Below, piece by piece: positions 12,901 through 20,088 of a DNA stretch of 64,000 nucleotides (positions within the stretch are counted from its first letter, which is position 1; every line of letters begins with the position of its first letter). The stretch is taken from contig OX328128.1 in assembly GCA_946811695.1 (NCBI GenBank), forward strand, positions 76,106,821 through 76,170,820. The letters are read 5' to 3'. The notes beneath the pieces were generated by a model, which saw nothing but the letters and a program-made list of their open reading frames with translations, made no database searches and was not told the DNA's origin. Both the position numbers and the translations under genes were made by a program. The stretch is from Gonocerus acuteangulatus. Taxonomy: Eukaryota; Arthropoda; Insecta; Hemiptera; Coreidae.

Positions 12901-14539
12901 CAGGAGCGCGAACAGCGTCATCTTAGCGCAGTTCCGCTCATATCTCTAGTGCCATAAGTAAAGGAATACATACAGTTATTGGTAGGTTTTGATATACCGT
13001 TAAGGATATAAAATAAAATCTCAAACAGAAGGATGTTTACGGCGCAACAACGATCACCCAGCGAAAACACTTAAGTTCCTCATTTTCTTACTTCCTTTTA
13101 CGAAAAGGCTAATTTTACTGATAATTTAAATTTAAAACAATCAATTAAAAAGTGAGGTAAACAAACCGACCCCCCCCCCCCTACAAAAGAACAAGACAAA
13201 CGCTTTCGAAGTTTTAAGCCCTTATTTCTCCGATTGACATCACCCCATCGAAAATTTCTTTAGAACCATTTTTGTAGAGATATTTTGTAGCGAACAGACA
13301 TATATATATATATGCTTGCCATACGTCCCGGTATTTGTCTCTTGTCTCTGGTCTACCTGGGTTTATCAATGTCCCGGAAACGGCTGTAAGATGTATAAAG
13401 TAATGGATTTAGTTTTTAAGAATCATTTATGAATTGTTTACTTTTCTACAATGAATGCAGTGCCAAAGAAATGAGAACGATTGTAACTGTTATCAGAGAG
13501 CAAACGCAAGAACTAGCAAAAATAAGTAGCAAAATTTCCTTTTTTATTTTAACAAAGTGGGGAGACCAACAATTTAGAGTTCCAGATCCCCCACTCCTGT
13601 TACTCGCTGCGCTTAATAAAAGTCCGTCACGCAGGAGCTGCATAACTAAGCACTTTCCTCAGAATTTGGGTAGTGTAGATTGGTTTCCAGAACAATTTGC
13701 TTAAAATATCCTACATAAATAAAATAAAAACATGAATAGTTCTCTTTTAAATTTGTAATGAGTAACTGATCAATTAATAATTTGCTTCCAGAGTTATGTT
13801 TACACATGGTACCTATTACACTACGTAATAAATACAAAAAACCTCATATTATCGTATTTTGATCTAACGCAGGAACAGGATACAGTCACTCTAGTGGTAG
13901 AAAGCGCTCCTTGCGGCGGCTTTGTGAACCTACGTCTGACGGGCTTTTCTATTGAAATATATTACAAATTAAACCCCCGCTTTCCGATTGACCGATTCAG
14001 CTCATTTTTACAACACTTCTTTCTCATGAGTTACCCACGACTTATACCGCGTTTCGTTACAATACAGCAAAAATTACGACCGGTATGAGTATATTAAGAA
14101 TTTGGGTCAAGAGTAAACCCCCCCTTCTAATGAACCGATTTAGTGTATTTTTACAACACATATTTACCTCTAGATTACCACTACGAATACCGAGTTTCGT
14201 CGAAATATACCAAAAATCACGGCTGGTAGTGGCGAATTTTGTATTGTGGGTCCGGAGTAAACCCCCCCTCCTAATGAACCGATTTAGTTTATTTTTACAA
14301 CAGTTATTTACCTGTGAATTACCACTACGAATACCGAGTTTCATTGAAATATACCAAAAATCACGGTTGGTAGTGGCGAATTGGTATTGTGGGTCCGGAG
14401 TAAACCCCCCCTTCTTACCACCGACTTTGGTGGTTAACGAACTCGTTCAATCGTTTGCTAATTGAATGCTATATACCAAGTTTCGTGACGAAAAAACAAA
14501 AACTCTGGCCGCTATCGTGTTAACAGACATATATATATG

Positions 14540-14600
<61 letters not shown>

Positions 14601-14837
14601 TTTAACGGGGGTCATTTTCGGTGTCTACTAGGTAGGATCGATAAAGATTTGAAGAAATTTTTCAAAAATTCCGTCATGAGTCCAACCTCAATAGCTACTT
14701 TCCTTCGGAGGAAAGTGCTAAAAAGGATTAAAACTCAACATTTTGCTTCTAATTTTTACCAATTTTATCCCCCCCCCCCCCGTTATGCCCTTCTCATATT
14801 AATATGTCCCGGTTTCACTCACCAAAAATATGGCAAG

Positions 14838-14895
<58 letters not shown>

Positions 14896-14899
14896 TATT

Positions 14900-14967
<68 letters not shown>

Positions 14968-16278
14968 AATTGTAATGTCTCCCTTTGGGGGTTAAAAAAA
15001 TAGCCCGCGCCGCCGCCGCCGCCGGAAAATTCAGCCTCGGCGCGCATGTCTAATATATATATAAATTTTAACGGGGGTCATTTTCGGTGTCTACTAGGTA
15101 GGATCGATAAAGATTTGAAGAAATTTTTCAAAAATTCCGTCATGAGTGCAACCAAAATAGCTACTTTCCTTCGGAGGAAAGTGCTAAAACGGAATTTGCA
15201 ATCAAATTATTTTTTGGAATATTATGTATGAGTATAACTTCTATAATTGTTTTCCTTTTTAAGATGTATACTTGTTCGTTATCATTTCTCTCACAATGTC
15301 CGGAAATCAACACCTACGTCACCTTTTGTTTCTGTCAACATAATTTATTATTTTTTTTTTGTTATATATTTACGAATAGTTTGCCTTTGACGAGCAGAAT
15401 TGAGAATGATTATTCTCAGATTTGTGACGAGCAAAAGCCGACGAGCAAAATTGTTTTTTCCGCTTAGAATTAACTATTCCTAATTTCAGTACACACTATG
15501 CGTATTTATGCACCCAAAACCTTGGTTTTCTGGGAGATTCCATAGATTAGAATCAAAGTTTTCCTAATCGGACCTTCCTCTCATGTTGAGACTTATTTAT
15601 TTTTACAGTTAATTTACGTTAATTTATTTTTACAGGGCTGCGATGACTGGAAAAATCACCGTGGCAGAAGGCCTCCTAAAGGCTAAAGCATTTATAAATG
15701 CCTCGGACATGGGAATGCTGAATCCTTTGGATATTGCAATAAGCTTCAACAAACCTTCGATGATCAATTTCCTGTACAACCACGGTACAAAGCTGAGTAT
15801 CAATGCTCTACAATATGCTGTCCAGAATAACAGCCTTGACGCATTGAGAGCACTTCTCCAGTGGGGGCTTGACGTGAATTCCACGTACGCAGGCAGTGAT
15901 ACGCCGATGTTTACGGCCGTCAGAAAAGACTTTTTGGAATCAGCCAAAATATTAGCGGAATTCGGAGCGAGTATCACAGAAAGGTGTTGCATTAATTCTA
16001 GACCGCTCCTGGGCACCGCAGCATATTATGGGAGTTGTGAGTGTTTGGCATGGATCCTGACGCACCGCATAAACGTCAGCGCGGCCAGTGACGATGGTTA
16101 CACACCTTTGCATTACGCCGCTAGTCAAAATCATCTATGCGCTGTAAGGAAGCTGTTGGATCGTGGAGTTTGTCTTGCCTGCAAACTGAGTGACGGCTCG
16201 ACTGCATATGCTTTGGCACTTAAGTATGGGCATAGTGAGGTAGCCCAAATGCTTAAAGATGCCGGCGCATATTCGTAA
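4173..16278 (+). CDS. Ankyrin-repeat protein gene, possibly secreted (three coding exons, 345 aa)
   Basis: Exons 4173-4226, 6585-6925 and 15636-16278 join in phases 0 and 2 to give 1038 nt, an uninterrupted 345-aa protein. About ten ankyrin repeats fill nearly all of it; markers in order are TPLHIAV, TPMVTAI, AMLHAAV, TSLHRAA, NPLDIAI, ALQYAV, TPMFTAV, PLLGTAA, TPLHYAA and [11 protein letters not shown]. The fourth repeat (TSLH-R-AAM) is cut exactly by the second splice junction, which supports the model. The first 18 residues ([18 protein letters not shown]) include a hydrophobic run that may be a signal peptide, so secretion is possible but short of certain. No other domain is seen. Ankyrin repeats bind proteins; no partner can be inferred. 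Intron 1 is 2.4 kb; intron 2 is 8.7 kb and packed with transposons. A polyadenylation signal lies at 16449. An upstream exon is likely. Confidence 0.85.
4345..4472 (-). mobile_element. Family A 3'-end fragment
   Basis: Read on the - strand this is the family A terminus: TAGTCGGCACTTC.GGATTG, a GTTGACCT-like block, then GGGAGGGAGGAACC. The last bases are altered (GGGGTAA for GCGCTAA). Confidence 0.7.
4495..4625. other. Unclassified GC-richer block
   Basis: A compact segment with several GGCC and GGGCCC motifs stands out from the AT-rich intron and is followed by (TA)n at 4628-4650. Its look suggests a SINE-like or fossil repeat, but no pol III boxes or second copy were found. Confidence 0.25.
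4690..4832. repeat. Irregular minisatellite (TTTAGTATTTATTTACAAAG unit)
   Basis: The words ATGTTTAGTA, TTTATTTACAAAG and TCCTAAATG recur four to five times in varied order, the pattern of local slippage. Confidence 0.6.
5000..5061 (+). repeat. LINE-type 3' tail with (TCCTAA)n-like end
   Basis: It ends CTCGCCC-TAAAA-TCCAATCCTAATCCTAATCC. The same layout (GC-rich motif, CCC, A-rich spacer, then short CCAAT/CCTAA repeats) closes the I-type LINE at 34160-34222, so this is probably the tail of a 5'-truncated relative. Confidence 0.45.
5062..5283 (-). mobile_element. tRNA-derived SINE, type 3 (antisense)
   Basis: On the - strand the head has a pol III A box (TTAGCTCAGTGGTAGAGC, 5274-5257) and a B box (GTTCAAATCCC). 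The body follows, then a tail containing GGTGCTAATGACTCC, which resembles the GGCGCTAATGGCC tail of the type 1 SINEs. Confidence 0.68.
5922..5953 (-). mobile_element. Family A 5'-end fragment (antisense)
   Basis: Inverse of the family A start: GTCCGACTC..AGGAACTGCG followed by TCATCTTAG. The T-run at 5954 is the usual A-run target in inverse. Confidence 0.75.
6090..6440. repeat. Repeat D with 48-51 bp minisatellite
   Basis: GTCCATCGAAGTAGACTGAA..ACACCAATAGATTAAGTGTACA occurs three times in tandem (6187-6317). Flanking blocks (GAGACAGCCTTGAGGCCAGA before, TGTGTGGACA.GAGGATATTT after) recur in the same order at 24700-25060, so this is a dispersed repeat with an internal array. Confidence 0.75.
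6440..6500 (-). mobile_element. Family A 5'-end fragment (antisense)
   Basis: GGAACCGCGCTAAGATGACG followed by CAGTTCCTGCAAGTCC is the exact inverse of the family A 5' module. It lies 85 nt upstream of ankyrin exon 2. Confidence 0.8.
6585..6925 (+). CDS. Ankyrin gene, coding exon 2
   Basis: The acceptor is TTTATGTTCCAG ending at 6584; the donor is CACAG|GTATCT. It carries ankyrin repeats 1-3 and the start of repeat 4. The open frame continues past the donor to 7031, but the GTATCT donor gives the only phase (two bases carried over) that matches exon 3 and restores the TSLHRAA repeat. Confidence 0.9.
7205..8010 (-). mobile_element. 5'-truncated jockey-like LINE in ankyrin intron 2
   Basis: A 0.8-kb non-LTR retrotransposon end lies on the - strand. 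It keeps the C-terminal part of the reverse transcriptase ORF (8010-7430) and a 3' UTR finishing in an A-rich stretch near 7205. It is cut off abruptly at 8010, the usual result of incomplete target-primed reverse transcription. Confidence 0.78.
7430..8010 (-). pseudogene. LINE reverse transcriptase, C-terminal segment
   Basis: The frame reads [20 protein letters not shown], then [31 protein letters not shown] and a terminal R.C.ETIYYWL region. This is the conserved thumb/C-terminal segment of jockey-clade LINE polymerases (L+W..HI ... YK.++RP...YG...WG.A). The stop is at 7430. The catalytic FADD region is missing, so no activity is expected. Confidence 0.8.
8036..8116 (+). mobile_element. 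Family A 3' end (internally deleted copy)
   Basis: ACAAATTTCAACCTCCGTAT leads through a TTTTTAGGG junction straight into GGGAGGGAGGAACCGCACTAA. It lacks the usual SINE-sized subterminal part but keeps the shared module and the terminus. Confidence 0.7.
8117..8870. other. Unassigned intronic sequence
   Basis: AT-rich intron 2 sequence with no recognised element or exon-like frame. Confidence 0.4.
8872..9170 (+). repeat. Repeat C, copy 1 (AATGAATCGCTAAATGTGTT family)
   Basis: Shares about 290 bp with the last part of the window (63511-63754 and 63982-64000): AATGAATCGCTAAATGTGTT, GAGCAGCTGAACC.ATTTCG, CTTGAAGTACGAGGATG and TTTGTTAACGCAAATTCATT. This copy lacks the 5S SINE found in copy 2 and so represents the empty site. 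The class is unknown. Confidence 0.75.
9246..9350 (+). mobile_element. tRNA-derived SINE, type 2 (5' part)
   Basis: The A-box-like TGGCCATGAGTGTTAAGG and B-box-like GGATTCAATTCCC are spaced as in a tRNA. It continues to TGGCTTTTCTTTAGAAAA and is then cut by the start of a family A element at 9351. Confidence 0.7.
9351..9723 (+). mobile_element. Family A, 5' half
   Basis: Starts GTCCGACTCGCAAGAACTGC, then TTATCTTAGCACGGTTCC, the CCCTAGTGTCATTT block and the ATAGAAACAGTTATTA block. It is interrupted at 9724 by a family B element in opposite orientation. Confidence 0.78.
9724..10986 (-). mobile_element. Family B copy 1 (full length, antisense)
   Basis: On the - strand it starts at 10986 with GTCCGTCACGCAGGAGCTGC, then ATAACTAAGCACTTTCCTC. 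It holds about four to five tandem units (about 125-150 bp each, with ACTAAATCGGTTCATTAG, a run of seven or more G, and TTTGGTATATTTCG), then (TA)n, the TTTTCGGTGTCTACTAGG module and the terminal hairpin ACTTTCCTTCGGAGGAAAGT plus GCTAA. No transposase is present. It forms an inverted pair with copy 2 at 13622-14721. Confidence 0.85.
10987..11400. other. AT-rich spacer and likely LINE 3' UTR
   Basis: The stretch 11150-11260 is dominated by TAA/AAAT words and lies 3' of the antisense LINE at 11402-12745, fitting its 3' end. Nothing else is recognised. Confidence 0.35.
11554..12195 (-). pseudogene. LINE RNase H domain, mostly open
   Basis: RNase H motifs are visible in order: VYTDGTKT (first Asp), YTAELVAI (Glu), IFSDSLSV (second Asp) and [19 protein letters not shown] (His/Asp). 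The frame then runs through [20 protein letters not shown] before stopping at 11554. A shifted frame ([12 protein letters not shown] ... to 11402) continues the C-terminus; the CxxC half of the terminal zinc finger seen in the sister LINE has been lost at this junction. Confidence 0.78.
12455..12745 (-). pseudogene. LINE reverse transcriptase C-terminal segment
   Basis: The frame contains [52 protein letters not shown] and [12 protein letters not shown]. These match the post-catalytic region of the window's larger LINE block by block. It is 5'-truncated at 12745 and disrupted before the RNase H frame. Confidence 0.75.
12752..13312 (+). mobile_element. Family A pieces (3'-internal part, then 5' part)
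   Basis: GTGAACGTTACGATTTTTTT to ATCAAAATCGGACCATTT is the late part of family A. It is followed by AGCGTCATCTTAGCGCAGTT, the early part of a second copy, and the CTCCGATTGACATCACCCCA block, ending in (TA)n. The order late-then-early suggests two copies joined head to tail. Confidence 0.65.
13313..13620. other. Possible hAT fossil
   Basis: GCTTGCCATACGTCCCGGTA at 13313 and its approximate inverse near 14806-14835 (GTCCCGGTTTCACTC..., TATGGCAAGC) look like facing ends of one old element, possibly hAT-related. Family B copy 2 lies between them. No protein support. Confidence 0.3.
13622..14721 (+). mobile_element. Family B copy 2 (full length)
   Basis: Starts GTCCGTCACGCAGGAGCTGC after an A-run and ends with hairpin ACTTTCCTTCGGAGGAAAGT plus GCTAA at 14721. 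Internal tandem units carry runs of C (CCCCCCT) with ATGAACCGATTTAG. (TA)n lies at 14528-14600. It has the same content as copy 1 in opposite orientation, 2.6 kb away. Confidence 0.85.
14722..15051. repeat. (TA)n tracts and a GC-rich (CCG)n patch
   Basis: Long (TA)n blocks at 14841-14890 and 14906-14965 are split by TAATTAAATATTTAAAT. The short patch 15004-15045 is GC-rich (CGCCGCCGCCGCCGCCGG, then CGGCGCGC), very unlike the surroundings. A C10 run lies near 14770. No gene. Confidence 0.7.
15052..15187 (+). mobile_element. Family B 3'-end fragment
   Basis: (TA)n, then AATTTTAACGGGGGTCATTT, the TCGGTGTCTACTAGGTAGG block and the terminal hairpin with GTGCTAA at 15187. It repeats the end of copy 2 about 466 bp downstream. 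Confidence 0.82.
15188..15635. other. Intron 2 end before ankyrin exon 3
   Basis: No element is recognised. It ends with tandem TTTTTACAG-like acceptors (15601-15608 and 15628-15635); the second fits the reading phase. Confidence 0.45.
15636..16278 (+). CDS. Ankyrin gene, terminal coding exon
   Basis: The acceptor is TTATTTTTACAG ending at 15635. The exon encodes the rest of repeat 4 to repeat 10 and ends GAYS-stop. It is fully open with repeats of normal length, so it appears under constraint. Confidence 0.92.
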
Positions 16279-16448
16279 CAGCTGTTGAGGCTTCCAAAGT
16301 AACTTTGGCTTCAATCAAAAAAATCCAAAGCGTACTCAGGCAATATACATCACCCCTAGGATATCCAAGGGGGCACTTGAAGCCCACCATCCTCATCTAT
16401 TATTCATATCTGTGCCCATAAAATTATGGAAATAATCTAATTCTCAGG

Positions 16449-16454
16449 AATAAA
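16449..16454 (+). terminator. Polyadenylation signal of the ankyrin gene
   Basis: AATAAA lies 171 nt after the stop codon, the first canonical signal downstream. It sits close to the left edge of an inverted-repeat transposon. Confidence 0.5.
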
Positions 16455-16490
16455 ATCCTGGTAATTGTAAAGTTTAGGGGGCTCCTCACC

Positions 16491-16525
<35 letters not shown>

Positions 16526-17158
16526 TTTTTCTCTATAACGTATTTCGATGCATTAAACACGAATCCGTTAAAAAAAGTCGCTCTCAACTAGGAAAAATAT
16601 TATTAATCACTACAGTTCACTGTTATGCAGGTTAGGAAAACAAGCGTAAAAAACGATATTTGCTAACATGCGCTGCGCAGGGATGTAAAATTGGGGAAAA
16701 AATAACTCTCATTTATAATAATACCCATCTACATGACAAGAACGCCTTCTTACAACTACAACGAATTTTTGAAGTTATTAAATCAGGGCGCACTAACTGA
16801 AATGCATTATTATTATCAAGGGATTTTTTTTCATAAAATACTTTTCATCAGAGAAACAAAAAATTGGAGACTTTTTCATTAATTAAAAAAATGTTTCTGA
16901 ATAAATAATTGATGGTAAATTTAAATTAGACGTCATTAGTACGGACTTTTACACCCCTGCGCATTCCCATGCTTACAAATATCGCTGTTCTTGCTTTCTT
17001 AACCTCCATAACAGTGAACTTCCGAGCTTAATTTCTTACTCGTTGAGAGCGATTTTTTTTTATAACGGATTGTGGTTGGTGTATCAAAATACGTTAAGGA
17101 ACAGCATGTAAGAAGAATCGGTGAGGAGGCCCATAAACTTCACAAATCCCAAAATCAC
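16455..17158. mobile_element. MITE-like element with about 190-bp inverted repeats
   Basis: The left arm (CTCCTCACCGATT ... ATAACGTATTTCGATGCATT ... GTTAAAAAAAGTCGCTCTCAAC) is inverted at the right (GTTGAGAGCGATTTTTTTTT ... ATCAAAATACGTTA ... AATCGGTGAGGAGG). A poly(T) tract lies in the left arm. The core has no ORF. Exact ends are uncertain because the similarity continues into flanking AAGTTTA. Confidence 0.7.
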
Positions 17159-17173
17159 CAATAATAATATATC

Positions 17174-17350
17174 TGGGGTCTCCCGTGGTCTAGTGGCTAG
17201 CGCGCTAGATTAATAAGCGGAAGATGGTGGGTTCGATCCCCACTGGTGGCAGGAATTTTCTCATCTCAGGGCTCGCTGAGGATATTCCTGGCTGCACCCT
17301 GGACTTCGGCGCTAATGGCCAAGATATGTCGATGCGCCGTAAAAAAAAAA
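17174..17350 (+). mobile_element. tRNA-derived SINE, type 1 (complete, with target duplication)
   Basis: The tRNA-like head has A box TGGTCTAGTGGCTAGCGCG and B box GGGTTCGATCCCC. The body follows, then the tail GGCGCTAATGGCCAAGATAT, GTCGATGCGCCGT and poly(A). It is flanked by a 14-bp duplication, AATAATAATATATC (17160-17173) and AATAATAATGTATC (17351-17364). The tail is shared with the 5S-headed SINE at 63770. Confidence 0.85.
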
Positions 17351-17364
17351 AATAATAATGTATC

Positions 17365-18010
17365 CATAAACATTTTTCCCCCGCAAAAAAATATTTTTCG
17401 CCATGGGGGCATCAAGAATTCATATTAGGAAGGTATAGAGTCCTGTAAAGATCCCAAGGAGGGCTTCAAGAGCCAAACTACATTATTGGAATTAAATACT
17501 AAATTAATTATTAGTTCTTAAATCTTTTTATTATCCTATTTTTCTACCATTATTATGATTATCATTTGTTGCCATTCCGGTGTTTTTGGTTGATATTTTA
17601 CTTTTATAAAAATCTCCTTTGTTGCAATTAAATTTTCTTCATTTCGAAATGATTCAATTGACTAAATTTCCTTATAAATAAATGTGTACATATTTAAATA
17701 ATCTGTTTATAATAAGTGATTAAAAAAATTATACCACTTCTGATTCATTTATAATGGTATTTTAAAAACAATTACTTCTCAAATTTTGGGTTACTTTCCA
17801 AAATAATTTTCCAAAAATTTACTATAGAATAAAAAAAATAACAAAAAACAATATAATAAGTAAAGTAAGAATTTTGCAATTAAAATGTTAGTTGAAAATT
17901 CCACAGATTTGAGAAGTTTAACAAAGTATTTTTGGAAAACTTAGTACTAAAAATTATTAGGTATTTTTCCACATTATTTCTTCGTCTATTTTGTTCTATA
18001 ATAAGAAAAA
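17365..18010. other. Unassigned AT-rich sequence
   Basis: No element, exon-like frame or notable repeat seen. Confidence 0.4.
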
Positions 18011-18115
18011 GTCCGACTCGCAGGAACTGCAGCATCTTAGCGCGGTTCCGTTAATGTCCCTAGTGCCATATGATAAGCTTAGAAAAGAAATAAACTTATT
18101 TTTTTTTTTATATAT
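18011..18115 (+). mobile_element. Family A 5' end
   Basis: GTCCGACTCGCAGGAACTGC follows an A5 run, then ATCTTAGCGCGGTTCCG and TCCCTAGTGCCAT. It decays after about 100 bp. Confidence 0.78.
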
Positions 18116-18302
18116 CTCGTGAAAATTGTCAAAATCCTCTCGAACATCTCGAATAAAAGTGATATTAAGGCGTCAGGGACACCGACATTAGCTAACTTTT
18201 ACACAGAAGCGGAAATTACAGAATCTGGCTCTCATTCTAAAGCAAAGCTCTATAGATCAATACAAAATATGCCTAATAAAGCCTTTCTAGAGGATACAGA
18301 AG

Positions 18303-18556
18303 CATGGGCGTTTATGAGGGGGGGGGGGCTGAGGGGGCTGCAGCCCCTCCCGAAATTTTGAATTGATGATAAAAACTTCTCGTAAAACCCTTAAAAATAA
18401 ATTAAATAAGATCACTTAGTTCATAAAACATATTTTATTTTACGTGCAATAGCGTTTTAGTTGCCTAAAACTATTCCAAGCTCTAAATATTTAGTATTCC
18501 ATACCCTGGAAATGGTCTCAGCCCCCCCCCCGAAATTGTTTTTATATACGCCCATG
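18303..18556. mobile_element. hAT-type MITE, copy 1 (254 bp)
   Basis: Ends CATGGGCGT and ACGCCCATG. It is flanked by a perfect 8-bp duplication TACAGAAG (18295-18302, 18557-18564). The G-rich left end contains GGGGGCTGCAGCCCC, the right end CAGCCCCCCCCC. It shares its whole length with the copy at 24403. Confidence 0.9.
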
Positions 18557-18564
18557 TACAGAAG

Positions 18565-19690
18565 GATCAAGAAGAAGTACACAAGATTGAGTAGAATACC
18601 CTGCCTAATATAGCCTATATAGAATAATATGCCGAATAAAACCTATCTAGTAAATACACAAGGATAAATAAAAGTCTTGACGAATAACAAGTCAAGAAAA
18701 AAAACTTTATTTAACAAAATAAAACAAAGTTTAGTTGCCCAACTACAATAGAATAATATACCTAATTAAGTCTATGGAGTAGACACAAATGGACCACAAA
18801 CAAGCCTTGTGGAATATTGTTTTTTTTCTAATTAAATACTTTTTATCAATATTTAGTATATAACCTTTGTTGAAAACTATTGATTGCTAATTGATGAATC
18901 GGTTTACAACTAAGTAGTCTTTATGAATATTTAGTATATAACCTTATGTTTGGATCTGAGTTTTTGGGGTGCTCTCCGCCTAGGCTTTGTATTTGTGTCG
19001 GCAGATACCTGGGGTATATTTACAGCTCTTGAGGATTAACTCTTAGCAGGTAAATTTCCTGCGGCCCCCTTGTGTTCTAGGGGCATTGAACCGCCATATA
19101 CGCTCATAGTATCTAACCGTTGTGAAGTTTATTTTTTGGATTTAGGACTTAATATACATATGTAGACTAAATCATAGCAAGAAGTAATCCTCCGTCGTCG
19201 GTTCTTATCTATGTAGACTCGCTAATGTTATCCAATCTTAGATACATCGTATTTAAAAAACACGGCATTTCATCAGAATCCCCTGCTGAATAAAACTTAT
19301 ATAGAATAATATGCAAAATAAAGCCTATCTAGTGGATAAAAATAGAGGGAAAAAGCCGTTCGTGGTGGTAGAAAATCTTAAAAGTATTTCGCTCAGAAAT
19401 CTCCGAAATATTGTCACTAATTTTACGTATCCTGTTTTATAGCCAAATAGATTTATATTCTATAATCAATAAGAAAAACCTACTAACAATAAAAAACTAT
19501 GGGTAACAGATGAAAATAGGGAATACCAAGAATAATTCTAAAGAACGAAATCAACACCAGTACTGTAATCTAGATATTCATACGGCATCTTCGAATTCTA
19601 ACAAACAAAATATTGATTCTAATTATACGTATCCTGTTTTATTGACAAATACATTTGACTACTATAAGCAATTAAAAACACTTGGGAATA
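18565..19690. repeat. Degenerate repeats, otherwise unassigned
   Basis: The phrase CCTAATAAAGCC.TTCTAG or close variants (TATATAGAATAATATGC, AAAGCCTATCTAGTGG) recurs near 18272, 18604, 18758 and 19290-19325, suggesting an old AT-rich array. A type 2-like GC-richer patch (18960-19110) is unclassified. Confidence 0.4.
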
Positions 19691-19757
19691 TGCCAAAGAA
19701 CTCGGAGTAGGAGCCTCAACAGTTTCAAGACATTTGAAGGAAATCGACAAATCCAAA
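19690..19757 (+). pseudogene. Mariner transposase fragment (helix-turn-helix)
   Basis: Encodes [20 protein letters not shown], nearly identical to the same segment of the mariner at 44797-45330 ([20 protein letters not shown]). Only about 23 codons remain, and a family A piece begins right after. Confidence 0.7.
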
Positions 19758-19764
19758 GCTGACA

Positions 19765-20088
19765 TTACTTCAAAGTTTAAGCACTTATTTCTCCGATTGA
19801 CATAGCCTAATCAAAAATTGTTTCAGAATCTTTTTTGTAGAACATCTAGTAAGCTTTCGCATGGTAACCCTCCGTTTACCAATATTCCTAACCGTCTTCG
19901 AGATATTAGGGAATGTATACGAAGTTCCCAAAACATTTCATGTCTGTTAATAAAATATTTTATTCTAATCCTTCCTTAGCTCCAAACGTAACCAAAATTT
20001 TAACATATTAGTGTTGATGAAATTCAAACATGCAGAAAATGTTTCCACTGAATCCCATAATTTTAAGTATCAAAATCAAAGACAAAAA
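19765..20088 (+). mobile_element. Family A internal segment
   Basis: Covers the block AAGCACTTATTTCTCCGATT to ACATGCAGAAAATGTTTCCA, in the same order as in the two copies downstream. It ends where a new family A start follows. Confidence 0.75.

Noticed and set aside
14799..15047. Open frames reading (YI)n, (IY)n across (TA)n tracts, here and at 28631, 39350, 48079-48432, 50334, 54899-55232, 55567, 57344 and 57967
   Set aside because: They are translations of TA/GT microsatellites with no stop by composition; no domain or splice support.
17174..17252. Functional tRNA gene
   Set aside because: A and B boxes are present but the cloverleaf does not close and a SINE body with shared tail follows; the same applies to 5257-5283, 9246-9330 and 57968-58079.
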